From: Agelas oroides
Lineage: Eukaryota; Porifera; Demospongiae; Agelasida; Agelasidae
Assembly: GCA_949130485.1 (NCBI GenBank)
Contig: OX422204.1
Span: 5,952,015 to 6,016,014 of the forward strand
Length of the DNA: 64,000 nt
Direction: 5' to 3'
In this document: piece after piece, positions 12,241-22,949 of the stretch
Position numbering within the stretch: the first letter of the stretch is position 1
How the letters are laid out: each line of letters begins with the position of its first letter
The notes under the pieces: model-generated
What the model was told of the DNA's origin: nothing
The model's input: only the letters and a program-made list of their open reading frames with translations
Databases searched by the model: none
Made by a program: the position numbers and the translations under genes

Positions 12241-13345
12241 GTGTCAAAGGGATGAGTGACTCCCCGGGCAGAATGCAGAGGAGGAGGTATATAGGACATA
12301 AACAAAATCTAATCTTGGAGCTGGCCAAAGATAGCTTGCTGGTAGTTTTGTTATCCTGTTCAGTTTTGCTCGGGGATCAGGTTGGGATCAGCTTCTGTGT
12401 GTTATACCACAGCTACCAGCAAGCTATCTTCGGCCAGCTCCAAGATTTGATCCCTTGTGTATGGGAGCATACAATGTCCGACCTCCTCTGGGCAGAATGA
12501 CTCCCCGGTCATTGGTCCCTAAGGGTGTAGTGACACCCCCGGGGGTACAGTGGCTCCCCACCGAACGTCTAGATACAGCGTATTGCATGTCGTTTAGCTG
12601 ACTGTTGTTCTCGGTACGGTGTCCTGCGAGGTTTATACTTGTTGTCAAGGACAGCCGTCAATGCTTAGAGACCATAAAATGCGCAACCTATACTTTGCCC
12701 CCGACGGCGCTATCTTCTTGCATGGCAGTATCCTGAGGGAACTTACGAAGGGATAGAAGGGAAATCTGCGAAGAAATATAGCAGCAGTGCTAACCAGCTT
12801 TCTGTTTTCCGCGGGTATAGTACCCAGCTAGAAACTGTGTGAATGGACCTGCAGATATTTGTCCATATGGGAACGAGGCTATGTAATTGTGCACGTGCAT
12901 GTTGAAAATCATGTCAACATTGTCACCGTATGTTGGTTTTATATAGTTTGGCAAATAGAGGACTGTTCAGCACTCAGGCTAATGACTCCATGCAGGCAGG
13001 GTCCAGTGACTCCCCATGCATTTACCGCTCCATCCATATGACACGGAACATTTCGTGTCAAAGTATGCCTTTTAGATATTTCCAAAAGCCACAAAAGGAA
13101 AATAAAAGCAACTTAAAGCACAACAACAGTACTGAAAGTATCTGTATTCACTCGGGGGGGCGGTCATCCAGCACTGGCGTAGATTGACTGGGGAGCCACT
13201 CAGCCCTATAGGGTAGAATGACTGGGAGTCACTGATCCCTAGCGTGGAATGCCTGGGGGTCATTGGCCCCTAGGGATAAATGGCTGGGGGGTCATTGGCC
13301 CTTAGGGATGAATGACTGGGGGGTCACTGGAAGGGGAGTCATTCA
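12241..13345. repeat. Degenerate 30-40 bp repeats with a hairpin; probable old DNA element
   Basis: Copies of a unit like gaatgactggggggtcattggcccctaggg are tandem at 13180-13345 and occur in the opposite orientation at 12241-12265 and 12495-12560 (gactccccggtcattggt). Between them is an inverted repeat, 12313-12345 with 12416-12446 (gctggccaaagatagcttgc and its complement). Opposed subterminal repeats suggest a non-autonomous DNA transposon of about 1.1 kb. A related fragment lies at 55845-55895. No coding evidence is seen. Confidence 0.5.
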
Positions 13346-14073
13346 TCTCTATGACACCGGATATATCTGCGTAAAGATGCTGTGCTCAAAATTAGTGTGT
13401 ATTTCAGGATAAAGCTGCATACTACAGCATATACGCTGGCATGTTCTTGTCTGTGCCGGGCTTCAGAAGTTGTCCTGATAATTCATAATCCAGGTGCTGT
13501 GGGTAACATCATGCATGCCACGTATCAGTAGCTTAAAAAAAGCCTATCAGCCCAGCTATCCCAGCTAGAAGATTGTGGGTGGATTTCTCTGAATGTACGT
13601 TCAATTTTCAGAGTACCGCCAGCTTTGGAGTATTGTGTCAGATAGTGCCACAATTCTGTCGTCTCCAATCCTCAACGTTTTCCTGTCACTTCACTTCATT
13701 TTGACTGAAGAGAAAAATTTTCACTGAAGGTCTGATGTTTAATGAAGCCGCAGTTGCAATTGAAACTGATTGACAAACTGATTGACAAACTAAGTGTCTT
13801 GCACACATAATAGTACTGTTCGAAAAAAATTTACACAAGAGTCTTCCAAGTCCAAGTGTGTGTACCAATGCCCTTTCTCTGGTTTAAACACTGACTAAAG
13901 TAATGCATTGTTTATAGCCCATGAAGTGTTTCAAGTTCTCAACAATTTTTGTGGTGAGTCTTTCTCCATTCATAATCATTAGCAGTAGCTCGCCATCGTA
14001 CCATAGATAATGGAGTGGCACTCCACAATGTATGATCATACTAGGCGATTCTGGTGCACGGGTATGTGAAATT
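13346..14073. other. Non-coding stretch between repeat block and fibrinogen-like gene
   Basis: AT-rich sequence with no convincing exon, RNA gene or repeat. Short open frames here lack family features. Its right part probably holds the 3' UTR of the neighbouring minus-strand gene. Confidence 0.5.
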
Positions 14074-14079
14074 TTTATT
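14074..14079 (-). terminator. Candidate AATAAA polyadenylation signal
   Basis: The plus strand reads tttatt, which is AATAAA on the minus strand, about 300 bp downstream of the stop codon of the fibrinogen-like gene. Position and motif fit a poly(A) signal, but such hexamers are frequent in AT-rich DNA. Confidence 0.35.
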
Positions 14080-14375
14080 AACCATGCTGCATTAATTGGC
14101 AACAGCCAACCATGCTTTTGCTGCATTGGAAATACTTGCTAAGTGGCTGGGTGACTAGTGGCTTTTTGGAAAGAAGGCCATGCATGCACACAGCAGATGG
14201 CCGTGTATTGTTGGAATTAAAAGCCCCATGTATTGTGTTGATAGCTTACAACTCAAATTACATTGTTGTTACGTACAGCCAACCGAAGGTACATGAGTTT
14301 ACATTCACTACATTGGCAGATACAAGCTATGTACCTAAGCTAGATAATGTTTCATTCCGTTCACAAGGCATAGTC

Positions 14376-15466
14376 CTACTGCACATAAAGTTCAACAACC
14401 TCTACAGGCATGTCTTCATTGGAGCGTCCCTCATCAGCGCACAACCTCATTTCAACGTCATCAGCAGCTGAGGAGGGCAACTCTTTCATGAACCATGGAG
14501 GGTTGTTGAAGGAACAGCAGGTGTTTGGTTTACCACAGCCCTGCCCATCCCAGAGGGGATCATCAGGGTAGAATTTGAATTCAAAGGTGGCTTCACTGGC
14601 AGTGTCGCAGAAGTAGTCACTCCCCACATAGGGTGGGATGGGGATGGTTGCGGTGTTGTTGACGTTGGTGCAGGGACACATGTTCTGGCGAAAGGATGTG
14701 ATAACCTCATGAAGAGCTGCTACAAATGTCCAAATGTGTTGCCTGGGTTCACGTCCATGTGTGAGGCTAACACCATCCATGTAGTTGTCATCAATTGTGA
14801 GAGCACATTGTAGCGGCTCAATCCATCTGGTGACCTTTGCTGATAGCCAATGATTTTACCACACACGTTTGTGTATCGTATTCCATTGAGGTTGAACACT
14901 GCAGAAGAGCAGCCACCTCCATCCATGTTCTTTGCACAGAGTCTCTTTGGAGACATAAGCAGTTGCAGTCCTTCAGGACATGTGTTGTTGCTGTCAGTCA
15001 TATCAATGTCGGCCACTCTCATCCAGCCTCCTGCGACCCCCCCACAGGACCTGTCCATGTCACAGTACATGCGAAATGAGGAGCCATCTGTGCCCCTGAG
15101 CCAGTACTGGCCAGAGGGAGCAGAGGGGTTGAGGTTCTTAATTTCCCAGCAGGAGGCAGCAGGGTAGCTAGGGGTAGTTCCAGGAGGATACTGTGTCGTG
15201 ATCGGGGAAACTTGCTGCTGACACGAAGTAGTAATGTTTGTAATAATTTCCTCCACAGCAGTAGCAAGATGCTTCTCTATGGCAACATCCACAACGTTCT
15301 CCAATGTAGCACTAAGTTCTTCCCGAGTCACACATGTCTGATTTCCACTCACACCCTGCTTCAGGACAGCCGCAAAAATCCCAGCAACCCCATCACACTC
15401 CTGGGCAGTTCCCAGTCCCATCATCTGGGAGAGGGACAGAACAAGTATCACCACCTTGAACCACAT
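14376..15466 (-). pseudogene. Secreted fibrinogen-related protein, one frameshift
   Basis: The first part starts at ATG 15466 with a signal peptide (MWFKVVILVLSLSQMMG), followed by a probable helical segment (residues about 23-85), a Thr/Pro linker and a fibrinogen-like start: SCWEIKNLNPSAPSGQYWL, MYCDMD, GGWMRVADIDM. Near 14798-14806 the frame is lost. The family motif DDNYMDGVSLTHG continues in another frame to a stop at 14376, with YFCDTASEATFEF, CCSFNNPPWF and a final VEVVELYVQ. One base missing after GLSRY would restore it. Such proteins are numerous in sponges and cnidarians, are extracellular and lack a defined function; lectin-like binding is inference. It is intronless. With only one lesion and an otherwise conserved tail, a sequencing error or very recent inactivation is possible. 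Confidence 0.75.
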
Positions 15467-15619
15467 GACTCTTTGATTTGCTTAGCTGAACTCAGAACAC
15501 TGCAGAAGAACCACCTGCAATTGTACCAACAAGGGTGAACACCGTTATATCAGCAGAATTTGTTTTACAATTGAAGGTTTCAGAACTAGAGTTGTCTAAC
15601 CTTCGGAACCTGATGGTTC

Positions 15620-15626
15620 TTTTATA
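15620..15626 (-). promoter_or_regulatory. Candidate TATA box for the fibrinogen-like gene
   Basis: TATAAAA on the minus strand about 155 bp upstream of the ATG at 15466, implying a 5' UTR of roughly 125 nt. Supported only by motif and position. Confidence 0.4.
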
Positions 15627-15639
15627 CCATATTCTATCT

Positions 15640-16200
15640 ATTGTTCACTTCCATCTGGCCATCTGATCATCTGGCCTTTTTTCCAGTAATTCAGTCTCAC
15701 TCATCTAACCATCTAACCATCTGACCATCTGTTCACCTTTCCAATAGTGCAATATCTACTTACACATGGGCTTCTTTCCAATAATACACCCTCAACTTCA
15801 TATTGCCATCTGGCCTTTGTTCTGATAACACTTCCATCTGGCTGTCTGTCATCCGCCTTGTTTCCAATAATTCACTCTCCGTGCACTCATTCACCATCTG
15901 TTCACCTTTCCAATAGTGCAATATCTACTTACACTTGGGCTTCTTTCCAATAATACGCCCTCAACTTCATATTGCCATCTGGCCTTTGTTCTGATAATAC
16001 ACTTTCCACTTCCATCAGCCTTGTTTACATCATGCATCTTAACTTCCATCTTGCCATCTGGCCTTCTATCCAATGATAGCTACGCCCTCCACTTCAGTCT
16101 GGCTGTCTGGCCAATAATGCACATTTTACCTCCATCTGGCCATATGGCCTTCTTCACAACAATATACCTTCCACTTCCACCCCCCTCCTTTCTGATAATG
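15640..16200. repeat. Degenerate interspersed repeat ccatctggcc / ccaataatacaccc
   Basis: At least ten imperfect copies of a unit of about 40-60 bp built from ccatctggcc, ttctttccaataatac and ccctccacttc. It includes a longer direct repeat: caatagtgcaatatctacttacac occurs at about 15743 and again at about 15912. No coding potential beyond chance frames. Confidence 0.75.
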
Positions 16201-16606
16201 TGTGAAACATGTGCATATTATGCTGGTAGCTAGTAACATATGGCAGGTTTCATGCCTGGAAATGCCATATGCTGATCCTATAGGCTCATGTTCAAATAGA
16301 TGCTTAATCATATTCAAAGTCTTATTTCCCATCATAGTTTGATACAGTAAAAAATCTTAAATTTGGCACAGTGAAAAGCTCAAGCGTTTGCAACACAGCT
16401 GCCAACAACCGAATAAATTTTGGGGTTCTTACTGTTTGCCATCTATCATTGTCCAAACATCTTGGTAACTCACTCCATCATGAAGAGCTTCACCTTTGTT
16501 AGCTACAAGTTCGTGACAGTGGCTTGATTGTAAGCGACAGTAGGCACTCATGAACAATGATGTTTTTGTTGAGAGAGTGAGAAATAAATCCAAGGAAAAA
16601 AATCCG

Positions 16607-16680
16607 GGATCCAGCTGAGATTCGAACCCAAGACATTCTGATTACTAGTCAGACGCCCTTACCATTAAGCCACTTGGACC
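16607..16680 (-). tRNA. tRNA-Thr(AGT)-like gene or tRNA-derived fragment
   Basis: On the minus strand a cloverleaf can be drawn. The acceptor ggtccaag pairs with ctggatc with one extra base. An A-box-like tggcttaatgg gives the D arm. The anticodon stem tctga/tcaga encloses loop ctagtaa, anticodon AGT. The T arm is ttggg-ttcgaat-ctcag, matching the B box. No intron and no 3' CCA are seen. The bulged acceptor and weak A box suggest a pseudogene or a SINE head rather than a firmly functional tRNA. Confidence 0.5.
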
Positions 16681-16961
16681 CCTTGGCAGAGGAGCGGAAG
16701 ACAAGCTACATAAGCAGCATTGTCTAGAGGCCTCAGCCAAATTCCAACCGATTCTCACTCTCTTCATGACAGACACTTGGGCATAAAGGCTTGTTGTAAA
16801 GGAGCAGTTGCATATATACAAACCTAGGTGTGATATAACAATCTACCTTTCATGTCTCAGAGATGATGTTATTCATTGTTGGTGTGGATAGTGGCCCATG
16901 CAAGATGCAGATTAGCTAGTAGAGTGTGTGATGATCACCATGACAACTATGGGATTCCCCC

Positions 16962-19027
16962 CTGGTTGCCCATGAACAGAACATAACAAGGCTAGACAGA
17001 GTAGTGGATAACTGGGGAACTCTTCTGGGGACCTTCCTGCCCATGAACAGAACATAACGAGGCTAGACAGAGTAGTAGACAACTAGGGGGCCCTCCTGGG
17101 TGCCACCGAACAGAACATAACAAGGCTAGACAGAGTAGTAGACAACTAGGGGGCCCTCCTGGGTGCCACCGAACAGAACATAACAAGGCTAGACAGAGTA
17201 GTAGACAACTAGGGGGCCCTCCTGGGTGCCACCGAACAGAACATAACAAGGCTAGACAGAGTAGTAGACAACTAGGGGACCCTCCTGGGTGCCACCGAAC
17301 AGAACATAACAAGGCTAGACAGAGTAGTAGACAACTAGGGGGCCCTCCTGGGTGCCACCGAACAGAACATAACAAGGCTAGACAGAGTAGTAGACAACTA
17401 GGGGACCCTCCTGGGTGCCACCGAACAGAACATAACAAGGCTTGACAGAGTAGTAGACAACTGGGGGACCCTCCTGGGTGCCACCGAACAGAACATAACA
17501 AGGCTGGACAGAGTAGTAGACAACTGGGGGACCCCCCTGGGTGCCCATGAACAGAACATAAAACAAGGCTGGACAGAGTAGTAGACAACTAGGGGATCCT
17601 CCTGGGTGCCACTGAACAGAACATAACAAGGCTAGACAGAGTAGTAGACAACTAGGGGGCCCTCCTGGGTGCCACTGAACAGAACATAACAAGGCTGGAC
17701 AGAGTAGTAGACAACTGGGGGGCCCTCCTGGGTGCCACCGAACAGAACATAACAAGGCTGGACAGAGTAGTAGACAACTAGGGGATCCTCCTGGGTGCCA
17801 CCGAACAGAACATAACAAGGCTAGACAGAGTAGTAGAAAACTAGGGGATCCTCCTGGGTGCCACCGAACAGAACATAACAAGGCTTGACAGAGTAGTAGA
17901 CAACTAGGGGATCCTCCTGGGTGCCACTGAACAGAACATAACAAGGCTTGACAGAGTAGTAGACAACTGGGGGACCCCCCTGGGTGCCCATGAACGGAGC
18001 ATAACAAGGCTGGACAGAGTAGTAGAAAACTAGGGGATCCTCCTGGGTGCCACTGAACAGAACATAACAAGGCTTGACAGAGTAGTAGACAACTAGGGGA
18101 TCCTCCTGGGTGCCACTGAACAGAACATAACAAGGCTAGACAGAGTAGTAGACAACTAGGGGATCCTCCTGGGTGCCACTGAACAGAACATAACAAGGCT
18201 GGACAGAGTACTAGACAACTGGAGGGTGCCACCGAACAGAACATAACAAGGCTGGACAGAGTAGTAGACAACTGGGGGACCCCCCTGGGTGCCCATGAAC
18301 AGAACATAAAACAAGGCTGGACAGAGTACTAGACAACTGGAGGGTGCCACTGAACAGAACATAACAAGGCTTGACAGAGTAGTAGACAACTAGGGGGCCC
18401 TCCTGGGTGCCACCGAACAGAACATAACAAGGCTAGACAGAGTAGTAGACAACTAGGGGACCCTCCTGGGTGCCCATGAACAGAACATAAAACAAGGCTG
18501 GACAGAGTACTAGACAACTGGAGGGTGCCACTGAACAGAACATAACAAGGCTTGACAGAGTAGTAGACAACTGGGGGACCCCCCTGGGTGCCCATGAACA
18601 GAACATAAAACAAGGCTGGACAGAGTAGTAGACAACTGGGGGACCCCCCTGGGTGCCCATGAACAGAACATAAAACAAGGCTGGACAGAGTACTAGACAA
18701 CTGGAGGGTGCCACTGAACAGAACATAACAAGGCTAGACAGAGTAGTAGACAACTGGGGGACCCCCCTGGGTGCCCATGAACAGAACATAACAAGGCTTG
18801 ACAGAGTACTAGACAACTGGAGGGTGCCACTGAACAGAACATAACAAGGCTAGACAGAGTAGTAGACAACTGGGGGACCCCCCTGGGTGCCCATGAACAG
18901 AACATAAAACAAGGCTGGACAGAGTACTAGACAACTGGAGGGTGCCACTGAACAGAACATAACGAGGCTAGACAGAGTAGTAGACAACTAGGGGATCCTC
19001 CTGGGTGCCCATGAACGGAGCATAACA
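16962..19027. repeat. 63-bp minisatellite with long open minus-strand frames
   Basis: About 33 units built on gaacagaacataacaaggct, with a second half gtagtagacaactagggg and cctcctgggtgcc. Most are 63 bp (e.g. starts at 17108 and 17171). Shorter variants lack the cctcctggg part (tactagacaactggagggtgcc), and others carry two extra bases (cataaaacaagg). Because 63 is 21 codons, minus-strand frames stay open for up to about 300 residues, with 21-residue repeats such as CSVRWHPGGPPSCLLLCLALL shortened here to its core WHPGGPPSCLLL. More than one frame is open at once and the frame changes at variant units, so the ORFs look like a by-product of the period. Confidence 0.95.
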
Positions 19028-19459
19028 ATTAAAAGTAGTAGAGCTAGCTGAGTATGCAGTAACTTTGGTGCATTCACAAATTAATATAGATTGGACTTAA
19101 TTTTCTTGGCAGCCTTACTAACTTCTAGGCTCATGAGCTTAGGAGCAACGGAGAATAACTGTAAGTTACATACATACAGCCCAATGTATGTGATCTACAT
19201 ACACAAGAAACATTTGGTTTTGTAACACTAACTGCTCATTTTCAACAGGCAGTCACACTCCAGCAATTGTTACTTGTAGTATGTTTACTACAGGGAAGAA
19301 GTTCATCAGAGACAGTGAGGTAGCTACTGAGACGTCAGGTAGACATGTGGAGGCTAGGCAAACATTGGAAGGCCCCACAGGTGTATTTCATGTGGATGCA
19401 ATCAGTTGAGCTTCTTGGAATCCTTTATTGTATGTATTATACTAAGGGAAGTAGGCCAT

Positions 19460-20350
19460 CTGGCCTACTTTCTGGTAACACACAATGCACCACTTCCATC
19501 TCGCCTCTGACCTTCTTTCTAGTAATACACCCACGACTTCCATCTGGCCTTCTGGCCTTTTCCCAGTAGCTATTACACCCACCACTATGCATATATAATA
19601 ATAGTGAGTGGGTGGATCAAAGGCACCAGATGGGGTCATATATGGCATAAGAGTTATGTGCATATTACTGAAAAGAAGGCCAGAAGGCCAGATGGCTAGA
19701 TGGAAGTGGTGGGTGTATTACTGGAAAGAAGGCAATTAAGATGGTCAGAAGGAAGTGGTGGGTGTGTTACCACGGAAAAAAGGCCAGAGGGTCAGATGGA
19801 AGTGGTGGGTGTGTTACTAGAAAGAAGTCCAGAGGGTCAGATGGAAGTGGTGGGTGTGTTACCACGGAAAGAAGACCATCGCAGCAGATCAGTGGCCAGA
19901 TGGACAAGGTGGTGGTGTAGGGAGACTGTAAACACTGGACCCTCGGACCCAAGGACCCAAGGACCCACATTTTGAGAGCTATATTGCACTCTAGCAGTCA
20001 GCTATAGCGAAGACACAACTACACAGCCAATCTCTGCCAATGCTACAAGCCCAAACTCACTGTTAGCTAGGTATGTAGTACCACAATCTCTCGCTTTGTG
20101 TGTGCAAGTCTGGCTATGCAAGACTGACAGTAGACTACTCCGAGGATCAAAGAAGTCAGAAGATAGCTTGAAATTGCGTTGTTTGTTATAAGTGACGCCT
20201 TCCGTGTGGTGGGTGTGAAGGCCAGATGGCCAGATGGAAGTGGTGGGCGTATTACTAGGAAGGAAGCAGTTGGGAGTAGAGAGTGTACTATGTTAGAAAG
20301 AATGCCAGGTGGCCTCAGATGGAAATGAGGAGTGCATTGTAAAAAAAGAC
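19460..20350. repeat. Second block of the ccatctggcc repeat, partly inverted
   Basis: The repeat family of 15640-16200 returns in the same orientation at about 19460-19570 and in the opposite orientation at 19670-19920 and 20215-20350 (ggccagatggaagtggtggg, gtattactggaaagaaggcc). The two orientations form a large imperfect inverted repeat. No gene is visible; 20350-21100 is also without a supported gene. Confidence 0.7.
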
Positions 20351-21105
20351 CTGATGGACTATAGTAGCTGACTAAAGGCCGAAATGTATTATCAATACAA
20401 CCTTTGTGACTCGGATATGTCTATGCTCATTCGAAAGTACCAGTCACCAAGTGGAAAGTGCATCCTTCGAAGAACAGATGGCCAGATGGAACGATGTGGC
20501 GAGATTATTGAAAGTGCCAGATAGCCAATTGAAAGTGCTGGATTAGGCACTTGTGAGAGACAAACAGTATAAATGGTAAGATCTCAGCTCCATGTAACTA
20601 AGACTTGGTTTGGTTCCCATGATAGTACAATATCAGAGAGTCGGTAGACTCTCTATGTAGGGATGGCGCCGACGCGCAATATATGCAATACTTAAGCAAA
20701 AGCCGTATAACTTCACCACAAACAAGCTAAAAGTTTATTTAAGCGCCCAGGCTTCCTCTTTGAGTGCCTTTGTGATCAGCAAGACTCATATAAGCGGCCA
20801 AAAGCCACGCGGAAGACAGCTAAACGCAAAAGTGTGCGGTAGCAAAAGCGTCATTTTTCGTATTCTTTCCTTCTTTCTTTCTTGTTAAGACCACTATGTT
20901 CAACAACGATATCTCGCAAACGGTTTAAGTACTCACCGTCATTTTAGCACGAAACTGATGCTTATCACAGCGCAGAGCTCTACGACCACTCAGCGTCTTC
21001 ATAGCTTCAAATTCACCCTGGTCAATAAAAGCGATTCACAACACTCTGTGGTTGCTGTTCGTTGCGAAGGACGCCATTTTCTAATTTTGTACGCATGCGC
21101 ACATG

Positions 21106-21157
21106 TAGTCTCGTTCCCAGACCAAATACCACAATCATTGGCCTGAGAACGAGACTA
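21106..21157. mobile_element. 52-bp hairpin element of the tagtctcgttcccag family
   Basis: tagtctcgttcccagacc and ggcctgagaacgagacta are inverted around 16 bp. Flanking 9-mers gcgcacatg and gtgcacaag agree at 7 of 9 positions, consistent with a 9-bp target duplication. This is the smallest copy in the window. Confidence 0.75.
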
Positions 21158-21585
21158 GTGCACAAGCGAAATCGCGAGTTGACCACGCGCACGGCTGGCA
21201 CGGTCTCTTCCCGTAGTCGTGGGCAAGGTTTATGAACACCACGTAGGTAAGACGCTACATTCAGCTGCCAACTTATAGCTACACTAAATAAAGTAGCTAC
21301 TCACAGCTTTAGTAAACTATGATGGTCAGTTGTCAATGTCTGCTGCAGCTGGTCAGTCGTCATGTGATCAAAATTCAGGAGATTCGGGTCTCAAAAAGAT
21401 TGGTACGGAGCTCCGGAGAGTGGTTGGATCCTAGCTGGCAATGATATTACATGCTTGGAACCACTACTAAATTGTCAAATTATGTTCTGGTGTTGTGGTT
21501 ACACTTGAAAGAAATATTCTTCTTAGGCTTAGGTCTAACTATTGTCTATGCTGTAACTGAGATTAATACAAAAAAAGTACAGAAA

Positions 21586-21858
21586 CAAGACTTTAAAAAC
21601 ATTAAAAATGTAAAAAGATGTAGGGATGGCATGCCAAAAAGTATGCAAACAAGGTAGGGATGATATATAGTGAAGGTAAATTTACAAAGCCCGATCCCTA
21701 CATCTTTTTACATTACAGTTGCAAACTGGTGTGAAAACGATGCAGGGATGAGGCTTTGTATATTTACCTTCACTATTATATCATCCCTACCTTGTTTGCA
21801 TACTTTTTGGCATGCCATCCCTACATCTTTTTACATTTTTAATGTTTTTTAAGTCTTG
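21586..21858. repeat. Long inverted repeat, arms of about 110 bp
   Basis: The left arm begins caagactttaaaaacatt and includes gatgtagggatggcatgcc; the right arm ends with its complement (ggcatgccatccctacatc ... aagtcttg). The spacer repeats part of the arm (gatccctacatctttttac). A single-arm relative lies at 54919-55000. It is probably a fold-back element. Confidence 0.85.
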
Positions 21859-22949
21859 TGAATATTGCATCGGAACCAGTTGCCGGAGCAAGACTTCAGG
21901 CTTGACATCTGGAAGCAGGGGGAGAGCTCTATAGCCATGAAAGGAGGGTAGTGGAGTAGCAGCCATTTTACTAATGTATTTTGAACACTTTGACCATACT
22001 ATATGTCCTTGTTTCACTTAGGATTTTGAACTGTAAGTTGTAAAGGTGTTCACCTGTTGAGGGAAAATAAGTACATTTATGTGGTGAAACTGTCACGTTG
22101 TGGATTGTACCCCCTCAAAAACAATTCACCTGGACCGTCCGTAGCAGAAGAATTGGTCAAATGCCATTATGTACCAAGAAGCAGGCGCGCGCCTCCAAGT
22201 ATAGTAACTCTTTGATGCTGTAAAGTCAGCCGTACCATGCAGCTTACGCATCCAGGGTGAGGCTTCCTATAGCTCCAGAGGATAAACCAGGTATTGCATT
22301 AATTGCTTGTGTGCTGATGATCACAAAGCTTTTCTGTACATATAAAAACTGAAATGTGTTGAGCAGCTGTCTATTTAGCATGGGCAAGAATGATAACCTC
22401 GTCCTGGTGTTTGTTGGTCTTATTTGCTGCAAGGGAATTCCCCAGTAAAAGCCTGTTCCAGTCAGTAGACTTGAACTAGTACTGAAACTAAAACAGATCA
22501 GTTGGAATAAATGGCACCAGAAGTTAATCTTGCAGTTAGTAACCACTGAAGTTGACTGAACATCTCCCAATGTGAAGGGGTTACACCTGCTTGTATCAAA
22601 GAGCATGCAATAACAACCATGGTTATCAGCATGTTCATGGTTGTTGGTGTGGCAATTGTGGTAATTGTCTTCACATGCAACAGTCGGTAGTACTTGGACT
22701 ACTTGAGATGTCAGTGCACATGCAGTACTCATACTGATCAACTGTAGACCACTCACATGGTACCACTGCATGGATTGGTCGTTTTAACCACTGAGTGGTT
22801 ACCCTGGTTGCAGTGCAGACAAGCTGAGGAGACAGTGGTATAAGCAACCTGAGCCCAAATCAGCTGACAACCCTCAGATCATCTGTGGGGGAGTCAGATC
22901 ACTATACAACTACACAATATGATGCTTTTGATAAAAGCTGGTGACTCCC

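Noticed and set aside
12083..12328. 81-codon minus-strand frame with a leader-like start as the GPCR first exon
   Set aside because: It lacks an in-frame ATG (it opens at TTG) and overlaps a hairpin repeat; the ATG at 12165 gives a better signal peptide.
16992..18907. Long minus-strand ORFs as genuine repeat proteins
   Set aside because: The period is a multiple of 3, several frames are open at once and frames change between unit types; no signal peptide, domain or conserved flank supports translation.
22244..22771. 175-codon minus-strand frame as a gene
   Set aside because: No domain, no splice or promoter support, and composition like surrounding non-coding DNA.
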